From contig JAUYGW010000218.1 of assembly GCA_030690245.1 (NCBI GenBank), positions 1 through 30,840 of the forward strand: a stretch of 30,840 nt of DNA, given 5' to 3'. The number at the start of each line of letters is the position of its first letter. The stretch's first letter is position 1. Under the pieces are notes generated by a model. It ran no database searches. It worked only from the letters and a program-made list of their open reading frames with translations, and was not told where the DNA came from. The DNA is from Gallionella sp. (GTDB lineage: Bacteria > Pseudomonadota > Gammaproteobacteria > Burkholderiales > Gallionellaceae). Made by a program: the position numbers and the translations under genes. Below, in pieces: positions 25,515 through 30,840 of the stretch.

Positions 25515-25576
25515 GTCTAACTTGGAGCAAGGGGCTGCGCCCTTTTTAGCAGCCCCGCTTTAGTGCAGGGTTAGCC
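25515..25576 (-). repeat. attC-like site at the end of the unknown cassette gene
   Basis: On the minus strand: GGCTAAC (R''-like, one mismatch) at 25576-25570, an inner hairpin GGGGCTGC / GCAGCCCC (25531-25538 with 25549-25556), and GTTAGAC (R', full match) at 25521-25515. The total is 62 bases. The TAA stop of the upstream gene lies within the first box. Confidence 0.6.
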
Positions 25577-26014
25577 ATTGGCATCCTCCGCAAGGCGTTC
25601 CCGCGAACGGGCTACCGCTTCAAGAGAGAAACTCTCTGGATGGCGAAGAATGACAGCCTCAAAGGCAAATTCTTTCAACCCCATTTCAGCGAGTGCGGTG
25701 TAACCCAATGATTGTGCTCTCTTCATAACGATGCGTTCAACTGCGGGAAGAATTCCGTGCTCATGAATCATTGGCCAAGTGCGGCCCGCACGTTGCTTCT
25801 TTCCTTTCTGTGCGGATAGAACTTCCTCGTAGGCATATACGGCCTCAAGGCATTCACGCTCGACATCAGTATTTGCGCCGTGAGCTTCTGCACGAAGTTG
25901 GACAGCCTTTTGTCTAGCTTCGACCGCCAGATGTGGCGCTCCGAGATTACGAGCGTTCTTCGCGAACGTTTCGCATTCTTGAGGGGTCTTTAGCTTGGCG
26001 ACGCGTGAATCCAT
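25571..26014 (-). CDS. Unknown cassette-type protein
   Basis: A 147-residue soluble protein that I cannot assign to a characterised family. It is mostly alpha-helical by composition, with an Ala/Glu/Arg-rich N-terminal half (KLKTPQECETFAKNARNLG, then EARQKAVQLRAEAH) and a C-terminal RHPESFSLEAVARSRERL. I recall similar MDSRVAKLKTPQEC openings in hypothetical proteins from integron cassettes; this needs a search. There is no clear ribosome-binding site and the start lies 10 bases from an R'-like box, both common in cassettes. The stop is inside an attC-like site. Its neighbours suggest, but do not show, a defence role. Confidence 0.75.
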   Translation of the reverse strand: MDSRVAKLKTPQECETFAKNARNLGAPHLAVEARQKAVQLRAEAHGANTDVERECLEAVYAYEEVLSAQKGKKQRAGRTWPMIHEHGILPAVERIVMKRAQSLGYTALAEMGLKEFAFEAVILRHPESFSLEAVARSRERLAEDANG

Positions 26015-26023
26015 GATCGAAAT

Positions 26024-26076
26024 GGCTAACGTTAAGCGGTCATGGCAACTTTCCGATAGCGGACACGTCTTTAACT
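26024..26076 (-). repeat. Degenerate attC-like site after the OLD-family gene
   Basis: On the minus strand it ends CGCTTAACGTTAGCC, which resembles L'-R' of an attC (R' GTTAGCC deviates at one position). The other end, at the OLD-family stop codon, reads AGTTAAA and is a poor R''. GTTAAG/CTTTAAC can pair. May be a decayed attC. Confidence 0.3.
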
Positions 26077-27879
26077 GAACTCGGCGTTGATTTTTTTGAA
26101 GAGCACTTCTGCTCGTGCGGCTGTACCAGGTGGTAAATCTTCAATTTTATTCCAGCCATCAAAATGTTTTAACATTTTGCCCATAACCAGTTTTTTGTCC
26201 AATTCAGATTTACCGTGGCGCTCTTTTAAAACTGTCTCCACTCGTTTGACAATCTGGTCACTGCCATCTTTCGGCAAGTCTTCTGGTTTAATCAGAACGC
26301 CATAGGCATCGTTCACGCATGAAAGGTAAAATTCTTCTGGAAAGATATCCTCGATAGCAGCTTCATTATTCTTGATGCCGGCAGCATCCTTTAACATAAA
26401 TACTCTAAATTTCTGATCCGCAGCAAGCTGTTTCAGATAAAGATCACTGATCTTTCTTTTTGCATCTTCACCCGCTTTATCGCTGTCCAAAAGAACCCCT
26501 GCATCAAACTTCTGTCCCACCAGAAAACCAGCCCACATTGGCGTTTTAGATGCACCCTCGGCAGGCCAGATATAAATGCGATCGGATAAACCTTGTTTCC
26601 CCGATTTTGCAAGAACCCCTGATAGCTTTTGCAGAATCAAAGCATCATCACCACCTTCGACAACCAAAGTCTGTCGATTACCTAAAAGCCCACTCATGTC
26701 GCCAGTTAACCCAAGACGTGCCTCGATCAGCATCATGGGAACGCGTTGACGGCTGACTACGCCGGTAATGACCTCAGTATGATGATCCCGTGTTTCTACA
26801 ATACGTACTCGTTCAGGGAATGCCTGATCGAGCATGGTGGCAATGTGTGTTGTGTACAGAATGGTGTTCGTTTTGGAGATATCACCAAAAACCTGTAGCA
26901 GGTCTTTATGTGCAGCGTAATGCAGATGAACGCCAGGTTCTTCAAGCATCAGGATGCAGTTTTTATAGTCACCCTTTGTTGCATGTGTAAATTTCCATGC
27001 GAAAGCAACATGCCACCGGAACCCGGTAGAGCGTTGCTTTAAACGGACTGGCATCCCGACACCAACATCTTCAACAAAGATATTTAGAGTGGTGCCATCG
27101 ATATCAATATCGAACCGCACCGCTTTTTGGCCCCATAGCTTGGCAAATTGCGAGGTCAGATATGCAGATGCCTGCCGCTTATCAAATGAACGCAGGGTTC
27201 GACCATCCGGAGAACTTCCCTTCGCTAAAAAGTCGTCAACATTGATGTCGGCTAATTGAAGAATAATCCAAATCGTTTGCTCATCATTATTCAGCCCAGC
27301 CCAACCTGATTGCCTATATTTGGTTACGAGCGTATCAAGTTCGACTTTTGAACCTGACAGATCATAATCACGGATGTACACGCACTTTGGAAGATTAATC
27401 TTGGCCCACACTTCAGCCTTGGCATTATCAACTTCTATTACTTGTTCTGTTTCAGTAAAAAACTTTCGAGTATTATTGTAGTAACTGCAGACTTTGAGGT
27501 CGATTGTTTTTGGCAACTGAGCTGGCGCTATTACTTGCTCTGGAGCAATACCATCTGCCGGTGGAGTTTTTGCGGGTGGATTTTCTGCAATCAGAGCGCA
27601 GCTTTTCAGAAAATTCAGGATTTCGGCTGCGTCATTGATGACGAAGCGTGCTTCACAAACTAAGCCGCTCTTGTTTTTATTGCCCCAATCATCTACTGGC
27701 CAATCTTCATCGACGTTATACAAGTCTTGCACGTACGGGTTAAGTCGATATAAGGCCTCGCAGAGGTTGCTCTTGCCGGCTTCGTTTTGGCCGATGAAAG
27801 CGGTGATGGCGTTAATATCAATCCAACCTGTCGATTTTATGCTGCGGTAATTTTCTACCCTGAATTGCGTGATGTGCAT
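26071..27879 (-). CDS. OLD-family AAA ATPase with TOPRIM nuclease domain
   Basis: A 602-residue protein from ATG 27879 (MHITQFRVENYRS), chosen for GGGGGAG just upstream; ATG 27897 would add six residues. The N-terminal ABC-type ATPase has Walker A GQNEAGKS at 30-37 and Walker B ILMLEEPGVHLH near residue 310. The C-terminal TOPRIM domain has VVEGGDDALIL (about 405-415) with the catalytic Glu and LLDSDKAGE (about 463-471) with the DxD. This architecture defines OLD nucleases, including the GajA subunit of Gabija. No UvrD-like GajB helicase is adjacent, so it is probably a stand-alone class 1 OLD. Composition is AT-richer than flanking genes, and it sits with other defence-type genes. Confidence 0.88.
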   Translation of the reverse strand: MHITQFRVENYRSIKSTGWIDINAITAFIGQNEAGKSNLCEALYRLNPYVQDLYNVDEDWPVDDWGNKNKSGLVCEARFVINDAAEILNFLKSCALIAENPPAKTPPADGIAPEQVIAPAQLPKTIDLKVCSYYNNTRKFFTETEQVIEVDNAKAEVWAKINLPKCVYIRDYDLSGSKVELDTLVTKYRQSGWAGLNNDEQTIWIILQLADINVDDFLAKGSSPDGRTLRSFDKRQASAYLTSQFAKLWGQKAVRFDIDIDGTTLNIFVEDVGVGMPVRLKQRSTGFRWHVAFAWKFTHATKGDYKNCILMLEEPGVHLHYAAHKDLLQVFGDISKTNTILYTTHIATMLDQAFPERVRIVETRDHHTEVITGVVSRQRVPMMLIEARLGLTGDMSGLLGNRQTLVVEGGDDALILQKLSGVLAKSGKQGLSDRIYIWPAEGASKTPMWAGFLVGQKFDAGVLLDSDKAGEDAKRKISDLYLKQLAADQKFRVFMLKDAAGIKNNEAAIEDIFPEEFYLSCVNDAYGVLIKPEDLPKDGSDQIVKRVETVLKERHGKSELDKKLVMGKMLKHFDGWNKIEDLPPGTAARAEVLFKKINAEFS

Positions 27880-28198
27880 TCGCTCCCCCTTCCTCATTCA
27901 GACCCGGCGAAAATGGTTCACCACTTTGGCGAATATTATATCAGCAGACCTAGCTACCGCCGTGCTGATAGATTAGATTGATCAGAACTTGCAATGGCAT
28001 GGAGGATCAACAAAGACTTTGGTAAGCATTAACGACCTGAGTAATAGTTCCGCCGGTCTTTATTTTGTCAAACAACCACACCAAGTGCCAGTTATCCTTT
28101 GTTTATGTGTTCAATGACCGCTCCTGGCACGAAGTTGCACGCCATGATCCCCTTTTGACTGTACGAAAGCGGCAGTTCAGTAAGGCCATCGCCTTCGT
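27880..28198. other. Intergenic region at the right edge of the accessory island
   Basis: A 319-base stretch without a convincing gene. It includes an imperfect inverted repeat (about 28108-28121 TTCAATGACCGCT-like, with 28170-28183 AGCGGCAGTTCA-like). The island boundary probably lies here. No integrase gene or attI was recognised. Confidence 0.4.
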
Positions 28199-29731
28199 TT
28201 ACCCTGCTGAGTTATTTTTCCAGAAGGTGCGTTGCTTATTGAAATTCTGGATGGCCCTGCGCAATGCGGTGAGCTGGCGGGTCAGGCCGTGCGCGATCCA
28301 GCCCTTGGCCAGCGCGACCGCTTCCTGGTGCACGGATAATTCAGGCAGCGCCGCGAGTTCGTCCAGCAGGCGGTGCGCCACCGCCACATCGTTGATCTGC
28401 CCGAGCACGTCCTGCACCTCGCTCAACGCGGCGAGAAATGACCCGGTTTTTTGCCTGTCGTACAGCGCGGCGAAAAATTCCGCGCTGTACCTCAGCTTCT
28501 TCGCGAGGATGCGCAGCGCATGCAGCCGCACGTTATCGAGGGTGTCCAGTTGTCGCCCGGCCTGGGCGAAGCGTTTGGCCAGCTTGCGCAGGCGGCGGGT
28601 GGCGAAATCATGCACTAGGGGCACGGTTTCTCCTTGCGGCGGCTGCCAATAGGCGCCGTTCATCCACAGCGCGAAACGCAGAATCAGCCGCTGCAATTCG
28701 CGCGCCTGCTTTGTGCCACGCAATTCGGCGTAACACGCAGCGCGCTGCCGCTCGCTGGTCGCCAGCAAAGCCTGCAATCCGGCATGGCCGGCCATGCGCG
28801 CGCACATCGGCTGCACCGTCTCGGCGATGAATACATCCCATTCGCGGATACGCCCCAACGCGACGCACAACGCCGCGATGTCCTTGCTCAATGCGCTTAA
28901 CGATTCATCGGCGCGGAATTTTTCGGCCATGCGCAGCACCACGCGCAAGCGCCGCAGAGCCACCCGCATCTGATGGAGATATTCTGCATCGTCGCTGGTC
29001 ATCGCCCCGCGCAAATTGCTCTGCAAATGCAGCAGGCATGACCAGATCAGCGTTTGCAGCGCCTCCGCCAGCGTGGCATTTTTGGCGATGTCCGGCACGA
29101 CGCCCTTCACCGGCCTATCGGCATAGCCCGTCAACAGCCGGTAACCATGCTCCGCCTTGCTGACCGGCTCCAGTTCGAGCGGCACGATTTCCAGCAGCGC
29201 CAGCGCCAGTTCGAACAATTGCCGCGGCTCGCCGGATTTCAGTTCCAGTTCCAGTTCGCAGATCGGCGTGCTGTGATGATCGGTGCGCACCTCGCCGTGA
29301 TCCATGCACAACTCGATTCGTGCGCCCTGCCAGTCCAGGATGCGGCTGGTACGGGAAAAATCGGTGACGAAAATTGGCTGCAATTTCTTGCGCAATCGCA
29401 ACGGTAAATGCGCTTCCCAGTCCACCGTTTGCGACGGGGAAAAGTCCAGCGCCGCGCGGCTCACCGGTATTTCCCATTCGTTGCGCTGGTGCATCCCGGC
29501 CTTGACCGAGCCGCCGCCCTTCAGGGTTTGCAGCCACTGCCCCCCGGCGCGGCGCAGGCGCAATGCCATTGCGGACTGGTGCAGTTCGAGTTTCGGCGTG
29601 TCGTAATAGATGTTGTAAAGGCGGCGCGCGACGGGGCGCGCAACTTGAAGTTTCCTGAGCAACGGATGGCGCTTCAGCCTGGCGAGCTGCTCCGGGGCAA
29701 TGCGCAATTTGAGTTCTGTTTCGATTGCCAT
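28199..29731 (-). CDS. CYTH and CHAD domain protein, inorganic triphosphatase type
   Basis: A 510-residue cytoplasmic protein. The CYTH domain (about 1-200) opens with the ExExK signature (E4, E6, K8 in IETELKLRI) and has further metal/phosphate-binding residues such as RLYNIYYDTP and ALRLRRAGGQWLQTLKGGG. This is the catalytic tunnel of tripolyphosphatases such as YgiF. The CHAD domain (about 215-500) is helical and rich in conserved His and Arg (YLHQMRVALRRLRVVLRM, LRILAKKLRYSAEFF), a polyphosphate-binding module. The likely role is triphosphate hydrolysis linked to polyphosphate. No operon partner is seen. The role would fit the phosphate theme elsewhere in the window, but the gene lies far from the Pho boxes. 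Confidence 0.92.
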   Translation of the reverse strand: MAIETELKLRIAPEQLARLKRHPLLRKLQVARPVARRLYNIYYDTPKLELHQSAMALRLRRAGGQWLQTLKGGGSVKAGMHQRNEWEIPVSRAALDFSPSQTVDWEAHLPLRLRKKLQPIFVTDFSRTSRILDWQGARIELCMDHGEVRTDHHSTPICELELELKSGEPRQLFELALALLEIVPLELEPVSKAEHGYRLLTGYADRPVKGVVPDIAKNATLAEALQTLIWSCLLHLQSNLRGAMTSDDAEYLHQMRVALRRLRVVLRMAEKFRADESLSALSKDIAALCVALGRIREWDVFIAETVQPMCARMAGHAGLQALLATSERQRAACYAELRGTKQARELQRLILRFALWMNGAYWQPPQGETVPLVHDFATRRLRKLAKRFAQAGRQLDTLDNVRLHALRILAKKLRYSAEFFAALYDRQKTGSFLAALSEVQDVLGQINDVAVAHRLLDELAALPELSVHQEAVALAKGWIAHGLTRQLTALRRAIQNFNKQRTFWKNNSAG

Positions 29732-29807
29732 GTCTACCCCAAATGAAGCGTTAAGGATGCAGAAATTGTAAACGTATTTTTTATGGACCGTGGGTGGGGT
29801 TTTTTAC

Positions 29808-29899
29808 GTAGGGCGGATGAGCCGAAGGCGTTATCCGCCGAATGTTTCGTCATAGCCAAGCCCCCATACGGCGGAAGGCGCTACGCTTTTCCGCCCTAC
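29808..29899. repeat. GTAGGGCGG-type dispersed repeat
   Basis: Inverted-end repeat with GTAGGGCGGATGAGCCGAAG at 29808 and CGCTTTTCCGCCCTAC at the other end (29884-29899). The type is common in intergenic regions of proteobacteria. No gene inside. Confidence 0.6.
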
Positions 29900-29928
29900 T
29901 TCTTTGACCAACACTTTTATTCGCACCC

Positions 29929-29946
29929 GTCGGGATGAATCCCGAC
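29929..29946. repeat. GTCGGG hairpin
   Basis: Perfect short inverted repeat GTCGGGAT-GA-ATCCCGAC. It is of the same kind as the hairpin at 10051-10068 upstream of phoB. The rest of the 340-base gap before the macrodomain gene shows only the repeats listed here. Confidence 0.5.
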
Positions 29947-30017
29947 CTGCCTCATCGTGAGGCGCTTACTATAACAGGCTATCGGTGTTCGGATGCCGCT
30001 TGTGATGCCGCAAGATT

Positions 30018-30610
30018 AGGCGTTTAATTCTCGCATAACGAAAGTCAATCCGATTGTGCGAAGGAGCCACCATGACATCCGTGCTACGCGCCATACAAGC
30101 CGACATCACCACGCTCCCTGTCGATGTGATCGTCAATGCCGCCAACGCCTCGCTGCTCGGCGGCGGGGGGTGGACGGGGCGATCCACCGCGCCGCAGGGT
30201 CGGAGCTGCTGCAAGCATGCCTCCCGCTGGGCGGCTGCGAGACGGGGGAAGCGAAGCTCACCCAAGGCTATCGCCTGCCGGCGAAGTTTGTGATCCACAC
30301 CGTCGGCCCGGTGTGGCGCGGCGGCACACACGGCGAGCCGGAGCTGCTGGCTTCCTGCTACCGCAACTCGCTGCGGCTTGCCGCCGATAACGGCGCACAT
30401 TCCATCGCGTTTCCCTGCATCAGCACCAGCGTTTACGGCTATCCGGTTGAACGGGCCGCACGGATCGCCGTTGATGCCGTCAATTCATCGTTGCCGCAAC
30501 TTCCGCCGATCCGCGAGGTAATCTTTTGCTGCTTCTCTGCCGGCGATTTTGCTGTCTATCGGAAACTTCTCAATGACGGTTGCGATGAAACCGCATAAGG
30601 CGTTTAATTC
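30018..30610. repeat. 13-base direct repeat flanking the macrodomain gene
   Basis: AGGCGTTTAATTC occurs at 30018-30030 and again at 30598-30610, where it begins at the last base of the stop codon. The two copies bracket the gene exactly, suggesting insertion or an excisable unit. Confidence 0.5.
30072..30598 (+). pseudogene. Macrodomain (ADP-ribose / O-acetyl-ADP-ribose deacetylase type), frameshifted
   Basis: Macrodomain protein of about 175 residues in two frames. Frame one starts at ATG 30072 after AAGGAG and reads [20 protein letters not shown] followed by [13 protein letters not shown]. The rest continues in another frame, [31 protein letters not shown], then VIHTVGPVW and FPCISTSVYGYPVERAARIA. 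Both halves carry the ADP-ribose-binding loops (NAAN, GGGGVDGAI and GISTGVYGYP-like). The frame breaks at a run of six G (30165-30170), where one more G restores the reading. This may be a sequencing error, a true pseudogene or phase variation at a G tract. Family members remove ADP-ribose or O-acetyl groups. Confidence 0.85.
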
Positions 30611-30699
30611 CAATCATGCAAGATTGCCTGATACGCTGGCAGGGGCGAGATTCATCGCTCCCCTTACCGTATTTCGATATCAATTGTGAAAAGAATAAC

Positions 30700-30828
30700 A
30701 TGCCGATCTCAACCCTGACTCCCGCCGAGCTGCGCCTCACCGTCGATCCCGATGCGCTCGGTTTTGCCGATACTCCCTCATTGCTGGAATTCGCTTTGCC
30801 GTGGATCGGCCAGGAACGCGGGGTGTAA
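30700..30828 (+). CDS. N-terminal piece of a Lon-like AAA protease, possibly frameshifted
   Basis: From ATG 30700 the reading is MPISTLTPAELRLTVDPDAL, then GFADTPSLLEFALPWIGQERGV and a TAA stop at 30828. The opening resembles the start of Lon-related AAA+ proteases (the LonB/YcbZ-like group), in which PLxWIGQERA precedes the ATPase domain. A full protein would be over 700 residues, so a stop here is unexpected. The break follows CGCGGGGTG, and the +1 frame reads VIGLR next, so a frameshift is likely. The window ends 12 bases later, so I cannot tell error from a true truncation. Confidence 0.5.
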   Translation: MPISTLTPAELRLTVDPDALGFADTPSLLEFALPWIGQERGV

Positions 30829-30840
30829 TTGGGCTACGTC

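Noticed and set aside
26071..27879. Gabija system
   Set aside because: The GajA-like architecture is present but no UvrD-like GajB gene is adjacent on either side.

Overview
The window looks like chromosome of a Gram-negative betaproteobacterium. This rests on the gene families and GC-rich codon use, with an N-type ATPase operon, bacteriohemerythrin-like proteins, an outer-membrane porin and lipid enzymes. A Gallionellaceae/Nitrosomonadales member is my best guess, but no rRNA or marker gene is present to test it. No rRNA, tRNA, CRISPR array or transposase gene was seen.

Layout. (1) 1-1211: an arsR-type repressor and a metal(loid) permease that runs off the left edge. (2) 1393-6568: an EAL-CBS-GGDEF signalling protein, a PlsC/OlsA-type acyltransferase, a PlcP/LpxH-type phosphoesterase, a diacylglycerol kinase and a GT4 glycosyltransferase, all on the + strand. 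(3) 6917-13738: phoU, an OlsB-like N-acyltransferase, two hemerythrin-like proteins, phoB, a porin and pstS, with four candidate Pho boxes. (4) 14126-16404: a thioredoxin/CcdA-like fusion and a CDF zinc-type exporter. (5) 16519-23042 on the - strand: an N-type ATP synthase operon in the order atpD-C-Q-B-E-F-A-G, with atpR absent and palindromic repeats lodged at three gene junctions. (6) 23230-27879 on the - strand: a lower-GC accessory island with mqsRA, a DUF262-HNH gene, an unknown gene and an OLD-family ATPase/nuclease; two genes end inside attC-like sites, so this looks like integron cassettes without an integrase in view. (7) 28199-30840: a CYTH-CHAD protein, a frameshifted macrodomain gene and the start of a Lon-like gene.

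How it may work together. Regions 2 and 3 read as one phosphate-limitation programme: PhoU and PhoB for control, porin and PstS for uptake, and enzymes that could replace phospholipids. A PlcP-like enzyme would release diacylglycerol, DgkA could return it to phosphatidate, and the GT4 enzyme could glycosylate it; OlsB with an OlsA-like acyltransferase could make ornithine lipids. The Pho boxes lie before phoU, olsB, phoB and porin-pstS. The link of the 3158-6568 genes to this regulon is inference, because I see no clear Pho box there.

The window is unusually rich in short palindromic intergenic elements, several related to one another. Some end at gene starts and seem to supply the ribosome-binding site of the next gene.
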